This document shows positions 1 through 10,398 of a stretch of 64,000 nucleotides of DNA, piece by piece; within the stretch, counting starts at the first letter, position 1, and each line of letters opens with the position of its first letter. Location: NCBI RefSeq assembly GCF_001592005.1, contig NZ_BCVZ01000006.1, positions 1 to 64,000 of the forward strand. The letters are read 5' to 3'. The position numbers were made by a program, and so were the translations under genes. Origin of the DNA: Bacillus sonorensis NBRC 101234 = KCTC 13918 (lineage in GTDB: Bacteria > Bacillota > Bacilli > Bacillales > Bacillaceae). The notes beneath the pieces were generated by a model. It saw nothing but the letters and a program-made list of their open reading frames with translations. It ran no database searches and was not told where the DNA came from.

Positions 1-853
1 AGGTCTTAAAATCAACCGTGCGGGAGATGACGCAGCAGGTCTTGCAATCTCTGAAAAAATGAGAGGTCAAATTCGCGGTTTAGAAATGGCTTCCAAAAAC
101 GCTCAAGATGGTATCTCTCTTATCCAAACTGCTGAGGGAGCATTGACTGAAACTCATGCGATTCTTCAACGTATGCGTGAGCTTGTTGTTCAAGCGAACA
201 ACACAGGTACACAAGATACTACTGATCTTGGTGCAATCCAAGATGAAATCAATGCACTGAAAGAAGAGATTGGTGGATCAACTAAGGCCGGTGCAAGTAA
301 AGGTATCTCTGACCGTACACAATTCAATGGTAAAAACCTTCTTGATGGCACATTCAATTCTACTGACGGAGAAAAACTACAATTCCAAATCGGAGCAAAC
401 AGTGGCCAAACGATTTCAGTTAATATCGAAAGCATGGCCGTTGGTAAGATCGGAACAATCGTTGATCCAGCTGATGCTACAAAAAACTTCACTGTTGAGC
501 AAATCGATGTTGTAGCACTAACTGGTAAAGTAGACGAAAAAGGAACTGATATTTCAGCTGATCCTTCAGGATTCACTTTTGACAAACAATTAGGTGCGAT
601 CGATAATGCAATCAAACAAGTATCAACTCAACGCTCTAAACTCGGTGCAGTCCAAAACCGTCTAGAGCACACAATCAACAACCTTGGTGCATCTTCTGAG
701 AACTTGACAGCAGCTGAGTCTCGTATCCGTGACGTTGACATGGCGAAAGAAATGAGCGAGTTCACAAAGAACAACATTCTTTCTCAAGCTTCTCAAGCAA
801 TGCTTGCTCAAGCGAACCAACAGCCGCAAAACGTGCTTCAATTGTTACGTTAA
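1..853 (+). CDS. hag: Flagellin, 5' end outside window
   Basis: Structural subunit of the flagellar filament, exported by the flagellar type III apparatus. The reading frame is open from base 2 and starts inside the conserved N-terminal D0/D1 helix (GLKINRAGDDAAGLAISEKM); about 32 residues are upstream of the window. The conserved C-terminal helix (SRIRDVDMAKEMSEF..., ending NVLQLLR) is intact. The middle third, where flagellins vary, differs from the B. subtilis Hag I remember, as expected for surface-exposed D2/D3 sequence. Its promoter and CsrA-controlled leader are not in the window. The first ATG in view, at 59, is internal and is not the start. Confidence 0.97.
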   Translation, partial: GLKINRAGDDAAGLAISEKMRGQIRGLEMASKNAQDGISLIQTAEGALTETHAILQRMRELVVQANNTGTQDTTDLGAIQDEINALKEEIGGSTKAGASKGISDRTQFNGKNLLDGTFNSTDGEKLQFQIGANSGQTISVNIESMAVGKIGTIVDPADATKNFTVEQIDVVALTGKVDEKGTDISADPSGFTFDKQLGAIDNAIKQVSTQRSKLGAVQNRLEHTINNLGASSENLTAAESRIRDVDMAKEMSEFTKNNILSQASQAMLAQANQQPQNVLQLLR

Positions 854-860
854 TTGCATA

Positions 861-893
861 AAAAGATCTTGGCTTTGGCCAAGGTCTTTTTTT
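861..893 (+). terminator. Rho-independent terminator of hag
   Basis: Stem AAGATCTTGGC with near-complementary GGCCAAGGTCTT around a short loop, followed by a run of seven T, eight bases after the hag stop codon. Confidence 0.9.
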
Positions 894-904
894 ATTGAAT
901 GGCA

Positions 905-938
905 AACAGGAATCCTCCAAGGTGGATTCCTGTTATTT
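905..938 (+). terminator. Second hairpin downstream of hag
   Basis: Perfect 11-bp stem (905-915 with 924-934, arm AACAGGAATCC) with an 8-nt loop, followed by TATTTTG. It lies 12 nt past the first terminator, so it looks like a back-up terminator or a 3'-end stabiliser for the very abundant hag transcript. The T-run is weak, so its terminator activity is inferred. Confidence 0.5.
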
Positions 939-971
939 TGATTTTAAAATAAGTTTTTTCCATAAATTTAT

Positions 972-999
972 TAAAATCTATCACTGGCTTAGCCGATAT
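972..999 (+). promoter_or_regulatory. SigD promoter of the flaG-fliD-fliS-fliT operon
   Basis: TAAA (972-975), a 15-16 nt spacer and a perfect GCCGATAT (992-999) match the flagellar sigma factor SigD consensus. It lies 35 bases before flaG, and this operon is known to be SigD-dependent in B. subtilis. Confidence 0.9.
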
Positions 1000-1033
1000 A
1001 AATTTTAGATCATAGCATAGGGGATGGTAAATA

Positions 1034-1375
1034 ATGTCGATCGGGAGACTGACATCTTTGGAACCTATTATTGATGCTTACAAGACACAGATGACGAACA
1101 GGCAGCAAGAAGTTTCGGAAGAAGTGCAGGCGGCTGACATGGATGGTTTTTCATTTCCGCAGCTTGAAAAAACGGTCCAGGGAGCAAACAAGCTTTTGGA
1201 GCCTTCCCAAGTCCATCTCCAGTTTGAGCTTCATGAAAAACTGGGCGAGTATTATGTGAAGGTTGTGGACAATCAGACGGATGAAGTGATTCGGGAAATT
1301 CCGCCGAAAGAGTGGCTTGATTTTTATGCGGCCATGGCAGAGTTTATGGGTTTAATTGTCGATAAAACAACATAG
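1034..1375 (+). CDS. flaG: FlaG family flagellar protein
   Basis: 113-residue protein of the FlaG family (B. subtilis YvyC), thought to influence filament length or assembly. The N-terminal half is polar and variable. The C-terminal half carries the family signature: an amphipathic beta region running LQFELHEKLGEYYVKVVD and then VIREIPPKEWLDFYA. ATG is preceded by GGGGATGG at 1021-1028. It is the first gene after the SigD promoter, 18 bp before fliD, so it is cotranscribed with the filament cap and chaperone genes. Confidence 0.92.
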   Translation: MSIGRLTSLEPIIDAYKTQMTNRQQEVSEEVQAADMDGFSFPQLEKTVQGANKLLEPSQVHLQFELHEKLGEYYVKVVDNQTDEVIREIPPKEWLDFYAAMAEFMGLIVDKTT

Positions 1376-1393
1376 AAGAGGAGTGTTTGGCAT

Positions 1394-2875
1394 ATGGTAA
1401 TGAGAATTTCAGGTTTGGCTTCAGGAATGGATATAGACGATATCGTCAGTAAATTGATGAAAACAGAGCGCGCGCCGCTTGATAAGCTGAAACAAAAGAA
1501 ACAGCTTCTTGAATGGCAGCGGGACAGCTACCGTGAAATCAATACGAAAATTAAAGACTTGCAGGAATCGATCAATAAAATGCTCCGCCCAAGTACATAC
1601 GGCGCGAAAAAGGTGACAAGCTCTAACGAATCTGCAGTCACTGCGACAGCAACGACAAACTCGGCCTCTAGCACAATTCAAGTGAACAAGCTGGCAACTG
1701 CAGCAACCTATAAGTCTTCCGACATTTCAGGCTACACGGGAAGTGACCAGACGCTCACCTTTCAGGTGACAGCTCCTGGCGAAACTACAGCGAAGAAGGT
1801 TGAAATCAGTGTAAGCAGCACGGATACATTGGATAACATTGTTTCAAAATTAAACAGCTCCGGTCTAGGTGTTACTGCGATTAAAGATAAGATTTATAAC
1901 GGATCCGAATATGTAGAGACGATCGCCTTAACATCCAAAGCGACAGGGGCGGGCGGCAGCATTCAAGCCGCTGATGCCGCGACGGCAAGTTTCATGACAG
2001 ACCAGCTCGGCTTTGCGCTTGATGCCGACAACAAGCTGACGGCCAGCCAAGCGGGCCGAAACGCAGAAGTCGTCATCAACGGATTGCAAATGGAGAAAAC
2101 GTCAAATAACTTCACTGTCAATAATGTAACCTATACGCTGAAAAATGAGACGGCCAGTCCTGTTTCACTAGATGTATCAACAGACGTTGACGGCATTTAT
2201 GAATCGATCAAGGATTTTGTCACAAAGTACAATGAATTGATCGATATGGTCAACGGCAAGCTGACTGAGGAAAAATACCGCGATTATACACCGCTGACAG
2301 ATGAACAGAAGGAAGATATGACAGATAAACAGGTCGAGCTTTGGGAAGAAAAAGCGAAAAGCGGGCTGTTAAGAAACGACACTATTTTAAGCGGCGCCAC
2401 CAACCAAATGCGGACTGACTTCTATTCAAGTGTTTCCGTCAATGGAGAATCTTTGCAGCTTACCCAGTTCGGTATTACGACTTCAAGCTCTTACAGTCAG
2501 CGCGGTCATCTAGAAATCAATGAAGAAAAGCTGAAAGCGAAAATCAAGGAAGATCCCGACAGTGTGGCTAATTTGTTTATCGCAGGAACGAGCAGCACTG
2601 AGAATGATAGCGAAAAAGGCATCGTAAGACGGCTTCAGTCTGTTTTAACAAATACGAAGAAACAGATTGAAGAAAAAGCCGGAAACTCTAATATGTCGAC
2701 AAACGATTATTCAATCGGGAAAAATTTAAACCGGGTCGCTTCCGATATTTCGACATGGACGGATCGTCTCACAAAAATTGAAGACCGCTACTATTCGAAA
2801 TTCACAGCGATGGAAAAAGCGATTCAAAGAATGAACGAACAATCGACATATATATCGCAAATGCTAGGACAATAA
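1394..2875 (+). CDS. fliD: Flagellar filament cap protein FliD (HAP2)
   Basis: 493 residues, close to the usual Bacillus length of about 498. It forms the cap at the filament tip that guides insertion of flagellin monomers. The N-terminus [20 protein letters not shown] is the FliD_N signature, followed by a coiled-coil stretch. The centre is Ser/Thr-rich with surface-exposed domains, and the last roughly 80 residues are a predicted helix ([20 protein letters not shown]) that packs into the filament axis. AAGAGGAG upstream supports the ATG at 1394. Gap of 21 bp to fliS. Confidence 0.97.
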   Translation: MVMRISGLASGMDIDDIVSKLMKTERAPLDKLKQKKQLLEWQRDSYREINTKIKDLQESINKMLRPSTYGAKKVTSSNESAVTATATTNSASSTIQVNKLATAATYKSSDISGYTGSDQTLTFQVTAPGETTAKKVEISVSSTDTLDNIVSKLNSSGLGVTAIKDKIYNGSEYVETIALTSKATGAGGSIQAADAATASFMTDQLGFALDADNKLTASQAGRNAEVVINGLQMEKTSNNFTVNNVTYTLKNETASPVSLDVSTDVDGIYESIKDFVTKYNELIDMVNGKLTEEKYRDYTPLTDEQKEDMTDKQVELWEEKAKSGLLRNDTILSGATNQMRTDFYSSVSVNGESLQLTQFGITTSSSYSQRGHLEINEEKLKAKIKEDPDSVANLFIAGTSSTENDSEKGIVRRLQSVLTNTKKQIEEKAGNSNMSTNDYSIGKNLNRVASDISTWTDRLTKIEDRYYSKFTAMEKAIQRMNEQSTYISQMLGQ

Positions 2876-2896
2876 CCGTAATCTGGAGGATTAAGA

Positions 2897-3298
2897 ATGG
2901 CTTTGAACAATCCGTATGCTGCTTATCAGCAAAATTCGATTAATATGAAAAGCCCGGGGGAACTGACGCTCATGCTGTATGACGGCTGCCTGAAATTCAT
3001 GAAGCTGGCCAAACAGGCGATGGAGCAAGGGGATATGGAAATGAAAAATACGAACCTTGTCAAAGCGCAAAAGATCATCCAGGAGCTGAATTTGACCTTA
3101 AACCGGGAAGTGGAGCTGTCCCAATCAATGGGTGCGATGTATGAGTATATTCACCGCCGTTTAATCGAGGCGAATATCAACAATGACCAGGATATTGTGA
3201 GTGAAGTCGAAGGATATGTGAATGACTTCCGCGATGCCTGGAAGCAGGCGATTCAAATCGAACGGCAAGGCCGGTACGGAACAGGCGGACGAGCATAA
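2897..3298 (+). CDS. fliS: Flagellin export chaperone FliS
   Basis: 133-residue helical chaperone that binds the C-terminal helix of flagellin in the cytoplasm and keeps it export-competent. In Bacillus it also takes part in the Hag-FliW-CsrA homeostasis loop. The conserved start NNPYAAYQQNSI (residues 4-15) and the ELTLMLYDGCLKFMK helix identify it. RBS CTGGAGGA. Its TAA stop overlaps the next ATG (TAATG), so fliT is translationally coupled. Confidence 0.96.
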   Translation: MALNNPYAAYQQNSINMKSPGELTLMLYDGCLKFMKLAKQAMEQGDMEMKNTNLVKAQKIIQELNLTLNREVELSQSMGAMYEYIHRRLIEANINNDQDIVSEVEGYVNDFRDAWKQAIQIERQGRYGTGGRA

Positions 3299-3639
3299 TG
3301 AACAGGACAGCGCTCTTGTACAGTGAAACCAAAAACATGCTGGCCAAGGTGAAGGATGCTCCTGAAAGCGATGAGCTGCTTCAGTCGATTGAAGAATTTC
3401 TCCAGAAACGCGAAGGCTTGATCAATGAGATCAAGCCGCCGCTTTCTGAGGAAGAAAAGCTGAAGCTGGAACAGGTGCTTGAATTGGAGCCGCTGGTGAT
3501 GACCGAATTGAAAAGATTGCGGCAAGACGTCAAAAACGAGCTGCTTCTGGCGAAGAAAAAACGATCTCTGCATCAGACGTATAGAAATCCATATAACAAT
3601 ATGACGATCGACGGTACGTACTACGACAGGCGCAAATAG
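3298..3639 (+). CDS. fliT: FliT-type flagellar chaperone
   Basis: 113 residues, mostly charged helix, in the position of fliT (B. subtilis YvyG region), directly coupled to fliS by a one-base overlap. FliT proteins chaperone the cap protein FliD for export. Sequence conservation in this family is low; assignment rests on size, helical composition (e.g. EEKLKLEQVLELEPLVMTEL) and gene order. The last ten codons are strongly basic. An AGGTGAT Shine-Dalgarno for the next gene overlaps its stop codon. Confidence 0.85.
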   Translation: MNRTALLYSETKNMLAKVKDAPESDELLQSIEEFLQKREGLINEIKPPLSEEEKLKLEQVLELEPLVMTELKRLRQDVKNELLLAKKKRSLHQTYRNPYNNMTIDGTYYDRRK

Positions 3640-3648
3640 GTGATAGTT

Positions 3649-4026
3649 TTGACGAGCACCGGGGATTATATGCTTTTATCAACTTACTACCAACTTCTGT
3701 TTACTATCGAGGAGGGGCTGTGCTATTTAGTCGAGGCTGATCAGGATTTTGCCAAAACAGAAGGCGAACGGATCTTCCATGATCTCATCTATGCATTTTT
3801 TCAAATCGATTCATCGCATGCCCTTCTTCTTTCGATTATGAAGACGAGCTGTGCCGAGTCCTCCATCCGTTCTTTTGACAGAGTCTTCCGTGATTTCGAC
3901 AGCCTGATCGATTGCTCTTTTCCTTCCGGCGAATTTCAAAACTACTTGCAAAACCGTTTTTTGCCTCTTTATCGAAGCTGGATGGATGCGATTCATCAAT
4001 GTATGAAGCCGTTCGTCATTCATTAA
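3649..4026 (+). CDS. Unrecognised small protein at the end of the fliD operon
   Basis: 125 residues if started at TTG 3649. An AGGTGAT Shine-Dalgarno at 3638-3644 overlaps the fliT stop and is ideally spaced for this codon; ATG 3670, preceded by CCGGGGAT, is an alternative. I do not recognise the family. It has no signal peptide, no clear membrane segment and four cysteines. Its composition is that of a compact helical protein (LLSTYYQLLFTIEEGLCYLV; FQNYLQNRFLPLYRSWMDAI). It is coupled to fliT and followed by a terminator at 4089, so it ought to be expressed with the flagellar cap and chaperone genes. B. subtilis passes, as I recall, directly from fliT to hpf. A flagellar accessory or chaperone role is a guess from context only. 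Confidence 0.75.
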   Translation: MTSTGDYMLLSTYYQLLFTIEEGLCYLVEADQDFAKTEGERIFHDLIYAFFQIDSSHALLLSIMKTSCAESSIRSFDRVFRDFDSLIDCSFPSGEFQNYLQNRFLPLYRSWMDAIHQCMKPFVIH

Positions 4027-4088
4027 TTTTGGGAATCGAAAGAGTAGATGGAAAACAAGTCTGCCTTGCAGACGTCAGTTTGACCATT

Positions 4089-4111
4089 GGGGCATGATTG
4101 CCCCTTTTTTT
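4089..4111 (+). terminator. Terminator of the flaG-fliD operon
   Basis: GGGGCA-TGAT-TGCCCC stem-loop followed by seven T. Confidence 0.9.
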
Positions 4112-4131
4112 GATCAAGGAAGCCGAGGGAT

Positions 4132-4175
4132 TTCAGGAAAGCGGCAGAACTGTTCTGATTTCTGCCGTCCCTGAA
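4132..4175. other. Imperfect hairpin in the fliD operon-hpf gap
   Basis: Outer stem TTCAGG/CCTGAA (4132-4137 with 4170-4175) and inner perfect 8-bp stem CGGCAGAA/TTCTGCCG (4142-4149 with 4160-4167), separated by a small internal loop. There is no T-run. It lies upstream of the SigB-type promoter, so it may be a relic, a protein site or part of a transcript started further upstream. The rest of the 4112-4336 gap is AT-rich and holds the hpf promoter. Confidence 0.5.
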
Positions 4176-4262
4176 TATACTTAGAATTCTATAAAGGGTT
4201 ACCTCTTCACATCTTTGGGACAAACTTCGTCAAAATTCACGAATTTTTCACAAAATTTTTAT

Positions 4263-4288
4263 GTTTGTGCAGGAATGACGAAGGGAAA
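4263..4288 (+). promoter_or_regulatory. SigB-type promoter of hpf
   Basis: GTTTGT (4263-4268), 14-nt spacer, GGGAAA (4283-4288) resemble the general-stress SigB consensus GTTTAA-N12-14-GGGTAT. The B. subtilis orthologue yvyD is a known SigB (and SigH) target. I could not place a convincing SigH promoter. Confidence 0.65.
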
Positions 4289-4336
4289 AGGCGAAATATA
4301 TTTACATATCCTTAATATAAAGGAGGCGTTCTTTTG

Positions 4337-4897
4337 ATGGAGTTCAACGTCAGAGGAGAAAACATTGAGGTGACAGCAGCATTAAGGGAACACGTCGAGA
4401 AGAAAATTGGAAAGCTGGGACGTTATTTTGAAAATGATGTCGATGCGATTGTCCAAGTCAACTTGAAATTCTACAATGATCAGGAATCCAAAGTTGAAGT
4501 GACAATTCCAATGATAGACCTCTCTCTCCGTGCCGAGGTTCATCACGAAGATATGTACAATGCAATCGATCTCGCAGCAACCAAACTCGAACGTCAAATA
4601 CGCAAACATAAAACAAAAGTGAACCGGAAATTCCGTGAAAAAGGTTCACCAAAGCACTTGTTTGCGGAAGGAAACGGCATCGGCACAGCTGTGCAGGAAG
4701 AAACCGATGAAGAACAGCCTCAGGTTGTCCGTCAAAAACGATTTAATTTAAAGCCGATGGATAATGAAGAAGCGATTTTGCAAATGAACATGCTTGGCCA
4801 CGACTTCTTCGTATTCACGAACGCCGAAACCAATCTGACCAATGTGGTCTATCGAAGAAATGACGGAAAGTACGGTTTAATTGAACCGAATGAATAG
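4337..4897 (+). CDS. hpf: Long-form ribosome hibernation promoting factor
   Basis: 186 residues. Binds the decoding and P-site region of the 30S subunit in stationary phase or stress and drives formation of inactive 100S ribosome dimers. The N-terminal S30AE domain (residues 1 to about 100; MEFNVRGENIEVTAALREHV) has the beta-alpha-beta-beta-beta-alpha fold. A charged linker with HLFAEGNG follows, and the C-terminal domain (KPMDNEEAILQMNMLGHDFF, about 130-186) is the dimerisation module that defines the long form. AAAGGAGGCG at 4319-4328 fits ATG 4337; a TTG three bases earlier is too close. Single-gene unit with its own promoter and terminator. Confidence 0.97.
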   Translation: MEFNVRGENIEVTAALREHVEKKIGKLGRYFENDVDAIVQVNLKFYNDQESKVEVTIPMIDLSLRAEVHHEDMYNAIDLAATKLERQIRKHKTKVNRKFREKGSPKHLFAEGNGIGTAVQEETDEEQPQVVRQKRFNLKPMDNEEAILQMNMLGHDFFVFTNAETNLTNVVYRRNDGKYGLIEPNE

Positions 4898-4909
4898 AAG
4901 ATAACCAAA

Positions 4910-4942
4910 TCCCTCTCGGTCTTCCCGCAGAGGGGTTTTTTT
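4910..4942 (+). terminator. Terminator of hpf
   Basis: CCCTCT / AGAGGGG stem with 12-nt loop, followed by seven T. Confidence 0.88.
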
Positions 4943-4964
4943 CCGCATCCGCACGGTAAATTGT

Positions 4965-4992
4965 TTGGAAATGACAAAAGGTGTGATATGAT
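4965..4992 (+). promoter_or_regulatory. SigA promoter of secA
   Basis: TTGGAA (4965-4970), 16-nt spacer, TATGAT (4987-4992) with an extended TGA before it; 67 nt upstream of the secA start. Confidence 0.7.
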
Positions 4993-5059
4993 ATTGCATA
5001 TATGAAAATCACTGTTTGCTGTTGACTAAACAAGGAAATTTACAGAGGAGCGTTATTCT

Positions 5060-7583
5060 ATGCTTGGAATTTTAAATAAAGTGTTTGATCCGACTAAACG
5101 CACGCTCAGCCGTTATGAAAAGAAAGCGAATGAGATCGATGCGCTCAAGGCCGATATGGAAAAACTTTCAGATGAGGCATTGAAAGATAAAACCATCGAA
5201 TTTAAAGAGCGTCTTGAAAAAGGTGAAACACTTGACGACCTGCTGACAGAAGCATTCGCCGTCGTCAGGGAAGCCTCCCGACGGGTAACCGGTATGTTCC
5301 CGTTCAAAGTTCAGCTGATGGGTGGTATCGCCCTGCATGAAGGAAACATCGCTGAAATGAAAACCGGGGAAGGTAAAACACTGACCTCCACGATGCCTGT
5401 GTATTTAAACGCGCTTTCCGGAAAAGGCGTTCACGTCGTGACTGTCAACGAATATTTGGCAAGCCGCGATGCTGAAGAAATGGGCCAGATCTTTCAGTTT
5501 CTCGGTCTGACTGTCGGCTTGAATCTGAACAGCTTATCAAAAGACGAGAAGCGTGACGCGTACGCTGCCGATATTACGTATTCAACGAATAATGAGCTTG
5601 GTTTTGACTATTTAAGGGACAACATGGTTCTTTATAAAGAGCAGATGGTGCAGCGTCCGCTTCATTTTGCGGTCATCGATGAGGTGGACTCCATCCTGAT
5701 CGATGAAGCGAGAACACCGCTGATTATTTCCGGCCAAGCGGCGAAATCGACAAAGCTTTACGTCCAGGCGAACGCGTTTGTCCGTACGCTGAAAGTTGAG
5801 CAGGACTACACGTACGATATTAAAACAAAGAGCGTTCAGCTGACTGAAGAAGGAATGACAAAAGCCGAGAAAGCGTTTGGCATTGAAAACTTGTTCGATG
5901 TGCGCCATGTGGCGCTGAACCACCATATTGCGCAGGCGCTTAAAGCGCATGTGGCGATGCATAAAGATGTTGACTATGTTGTTGAAGAGGGACAGGTCAT
6001 CATCGTCGATTCGTTTACGGGCCGTCTGATGAAGGGGCGCCGCTACAGCGACGGACTTCACCAGGCCATTGAAGCGAAGGAAGGGCTTGAAATTCAAAAC
6101 GAGAGCATGACGCTTGCAACGATCACCTTCCAAAACTACTTCCGTATGTACGAAAAACTGGCCGGTATGACAGGTACGGCGAAAACGGAAGAAGAAGAAT
6201 TCCGCAACATCTACAACATGCAGGTTGTGACGATTCCGACGAATAAGCCGGTGATCCGTGATGACCGTCCGGATTTGATCTACCGCACCATGGACGGCAA
6301 ATTTAAAGCCGTGGCTGAGGATGTCGCCCAGCGCTACATGGTCGGTCAGCCGGTTCTTGTCGGGACGGTTGCGGTCGAAACGTCTGAATTGATATCCAAA
6401 CTGCTGAAAAACAAGGGAATCCCGCATCAGGTTCTAAATGCGAAAAACCATGAGCGCGAAGCCCAGATTATTGAAGACGCCGGTCAAAAAGGCGCGGTGA
6501 CGATCGCGACAAACATGGCGGGACGCGGTACGGACATCAAGCTTGGCGAAGGCGTTAAAGATCTTGGCGGATTGGCAGTTATCGGTACGGAGCGCCATGA
6601 ATCACGCAGGATCGATAATCAGCTGCGCGGACGTTCAGGCCGTCAGGGTGATCCTGGTATTACCCAATTTTATCTTTCAATGGAAGATGAATTAATGAAA
6701 CGGTTCGGGGCCGAGCGGACGATGGCTATGCTCGACCGCTTTGGAATGGACGATTCAACGCCGATTCAGAGCAAAATGGTGTCAAGAGCGGTGGAATCTT
6801 CACAGAAACGGGTGGAAGGAAACAACTTTGACGCCCGTAAACAGCTGCTTCAATATGACGACGTTCTTCGTCAGCAGCGGGAAGTCATTTATAAACAGCG
6901 CTTCGAAGTCATTGATTCGGATAACCTCCGTTCAATCGTGGAGAATATGATCAAATCTTCGCTTGAGCGCACTGTTGCATCATATACTCCAAAAGAAGAA
7001 TTGCCTGAAGAATGGAATCTTGACGGTCTGGTCGAACAGATCAATTCGAATTTCCTCGATGAGGGCGCGCTTGAGAAGAGCGACATTTTCGGAAAAGAGT
7101 CTGAAGAAATTACAGAGCTTGTCTTTGACCGAATCAAAACGAAATATGATGAAAAAGAAGAGCGTTTCGGCTCTGAACAAATGCGCGAATTTGAGAAGGT
7201 CATCGTGCTCCGCGAAGTGGATACGAAATGGATGGACCACATCGACGCGATGGATCAGCTTCGCCAAGGTATCCATTTGCGTGCATATGCCCAGACGAAC
7301 CCGCTCCGCGAATATCAGATGGAAGGCTTTACTATGTTTGAAAACATGATCGCCGCCATTGAAGATGATGTCGCAAAATTCGTCATGAAGGCTGAAATCG
7401 AAAACAACCTTGAGCGCGAAGAGGTTATTCAGGGACAAACGACGGCCCATCAGCCGAAAGAAGGCGATGAGGCGAAGCAGGCTAAGAAAAAACCGGTCCG
7501 TAAAGCGGTCGATATCGGACGAAACGACCCTTGCTACTGCGGAAGCGGAAAAAAATATAAAAATTGCTGCGGAAGAACAGAAT

Positions 7584-7585
<2 letters not shown>
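5060..7585 (+). CDS. secA: Protein translocase ATPase SecA
   Basis: 841 residues, the exact size of the Bacillus protein. Motor ATPase that pushes preproteins through SecYEG. Visible in order: Walker A TGEGKT (102-107), the DEVD box at 207-210 with [12 protein letters not shown], the preprotein cross-linking domain, the second helicase half with [15 protein letters not shown] and [13 protein letters not shown], the scaffold and wing domains, and a C-terminal zinc-binding tail with C825, C827, C836 and C837 that binds ribosome or SecB-like partners. RBS CAGAGGAGCG before ATG 5060. A terminator-like hairpin overlapping the stop codon separates it from prfB. Confidence 0.98.
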
Positions 7586-8747
<1,162 letters not shown>

Positions 8748-8751
8748 ATAT

Positions 8752-8784
8752 AAGAGCACATCCGATGGGATGTGTTCTTTTTTT
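8752..8784 (+). terminator. Terminator of prfB
   Basis: GAGCACATCC pairs with GGATGTGTTC (one G-U) and is followed by seven T. Confidence 0.92.
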
Positions 8785-8887
8785 GCGGGTAAACCTGCTG
8801 TCAGTTGTCCATCCTAAGGTCGAGGTCCATGTGGACGGCCTTTTTTCCTCTGCCGCTTTATCCGATTAATACGTTATTTGGCTGTTA

Positions 8888-8916
8888 TTTACTTACAATA
8901 GGCTACATGCTATACT
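8888..8916 (+). promoter_or_regulatory. SigA promoter of yvjA
   Basis: TTTACT (8888-8893), 17-nt spacer, TATACT (8911-8916) with extended TGC; 36 nt before the coding start. Confidence 0.7.
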
Positions 8917-8951
8917 CTCGATGGTATTAGACTTGGCGGGGGATGACAGAA

Positions 8952-9806
8952 ATGACATTTAATAAAACGAGACATCATTTTTTTGCGGTTATGCGCGATT
9001 ATAGCTATATTCTGATCGGTTCGGCGATTGTCGGAGTGTCATTTAATATGTTTTTGCTCCCCAACCGGATTGCAGCGGGCGGGGTCAGCGGAATCAGTAC
9101 GATTTTGCAGACGTTTGGCTTTGAAGCGGCTTATGTGCAGTGGGCTTTTAACATCCCTTTATTTATAGCCGGCGTCCTGATACTCGGAGGAAAATTCGGG
9201 CTGAAAACGCTTGTGGGTTCAGTTTTTCTCCCGCTTGTCGTTTATTTGACGCGGGACATCAGTCCGGCGACCCACAATGCCCTCTTGGCAGCCATATTCG
9301 GCGGGGTCGGGATCGGAACCGGAATCGGAATGGTTTTCCTTGGAAGAGGTTCGACTGGCGGTACGGCGCTGGCAGCACAAATCATTCATAAATTCACCGG
9401 GCTGTCCCACGGAACATGTCTGGCATTGATTGACGGAATGATCGTGCTGTCGGCAATGTTCGTCTTTACTATTGAGCAGGGGCTTTACGCGATGCTCGGC
9501 GTTTATATATCAAGCAAAACTATTGATGTTATTCAGGTCGGGCTGAACCGCTCAAAAATGGCGATGATTATTACAAACCGGGAAGAGGAAATTCGCAAAG
9601 CGGTGCTGGTGAAGATCGACAGGGGCATTACAAAGATCTCGGCAGTCGGAGGCTATACAGATGATGAACGTCCCATTCTGATGTGTGTCGTCGGGCAAAC
9701 CGAGTTCACAAAGCTGAAACAACTGGTAAAACATATTGATGAATCTGCTTTTGTCATTGCCATGGACGCTTCAGAGGTGCTCGGTGAGGGTTTTAAACGC
9801 GCGTAA
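8952..9806 (+). CDS. yvjA: YitT family (DUF161/DUF2179) membrane protein
   Basis: 284 residues from ATG 8952. An earlier ATG at 8943 abuts the GGCGGGGG ribosome-binding sequence, leaving no spacing, so 8952 is preferred. The N-terminal two thirds hold about five hydrophobic segments with conserved glycine-rich motifs (FLLPNRIAAGGVSGIST; GRGSTGGTALAAQI). The C-terminal approximately 80 residues form a soluble DUF2179 domain (ITKISAVGGYTDDERPILMC). The B. subtilis gene yvjA occupies the same place after prfB. Molecular function of the family is not established; transport of a small solute is often supposed. Confidence 0.9.
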   Translation: MTFNKTRHHFFAVMRDYSYILIGSAIVGVSFNMFLLPNRIAAGGVSGISTILQTFGFEAAYVQWAFNIPLFIAGVLILGGKFGLKTLVGSVFLPLVVYLTRDISPATHNALLAAIFGGVGIGTGIGMVFLGRGSTGGTALAAQIIHKFTGLSHGTCLALIDGMIVLSAMFVFTIEQGLYAMLGVYISSKTIDVIQVGLNRSKMAMIITNREEEIRKAVLVKIDRGITKISAVGGYTDDERPILMCVVGQTEFTKLKQLVKHIDESAFVIAMDASEVLGEGFKRA

Positions 9807-9852
9807 TCAAGGTTATAATAGTGGTTGATCTGTTAAAGGAGCTGACCTCAAA

Positions 9853-10176
9853 ATGAAAAAGAAGCTGTTTACTCTGTTTTTAGGTGTTTCTTTTGTTCTT
9901 GCCGCCTGCGGAGGAAATAACGAAAGCAAAGACAACAATACAGGCGGACAGACGACTGCAAAAGACGGCGAGGAAATTTATCAGCAAAACTGCACCGGCT
10001 GTCATGGAAAGGATTTGGCCGGCGGTTCCGCCCCAAGCCTGAAAGAAGTCGGAGGCAAGCTTAAAGAGAGTGAAATCAAGGATATCGTTGAAAACGGCCG
10101 CGGCGGTATGCCAGGCGGACTTGCAAAGGGAGAAGAGGCTGAAGCGGTGGCAAAGTGGCTGGCAAAGAAAAAATAG
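9853..10176 (+). CDS. cccB: Cytochrome c551, membrane-anchored lipoprotein
   Basis: 107 residues. Electron carrier on the outer face of the membrane feeding cytochrome oxidase. The signal peptide ends in a lipobox LAAC with lipid-attachment cysteine 19, followed by a flexible Gly/Asn/Thr-rich linker. The single haem motif CTGCH is at 47-51 and the axial methionine is Met86 in GGMPGG. RBS AAAGGAGCTGA. It is monocistronic: a strong terminator follows and ftsE starts 360 bp downstream. A TATAAT at 9814-9819 could be its -10, but no good -35 is visible. Confidence 0.96.
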   Translation: MKKKLFTLFLGVSFVLAACGGNNESKDNNTGGQTTAKDGEEIYQQNCTGCHGKDLAGGSAPSLKEVGGKLKESEIKDIVENGRGGMPGGLAKGEEAEAVAKWLAKKK

Positions 10177-10219
10177 CGGCTGCCTAAATGACGTTCCCGC
10201 TGAGCCTGGGGAAGGCGAA

Positions 10220-10258
10220 GGGACCATGTTCACTTTAATGTGAATATGGTCCCTTTTT
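10220..10258 (+). terminator. Terminator of cccB
   Basis: GGGACCATGTTCAC (10220-10233) pairs with GTGAATATGGTCCC (10240-10253) with one mismatch, then TTTTT. Confidence 0.93.
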
Positions 10259-10398
10259 CATTTGTAAAGAGTCTTTTTGACTATTTAAAAATGAGGGATT
10301 ATCACGATTCACACCTTAAAAAAGGCCTAAAGTCCAAAGTTTTTGTCTGATTTTGCGTTTTTCCTATAACTTATGTCGGCATTGAAACAAAACTGTAA

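Noticed and set aside
5612..6427. 271-codon minus-strand ORF inside secA
   Set aside because: Antisense shadow of secA; no ribosome-binding site, biased composition typical of reverse frames of a highly expressed gene.
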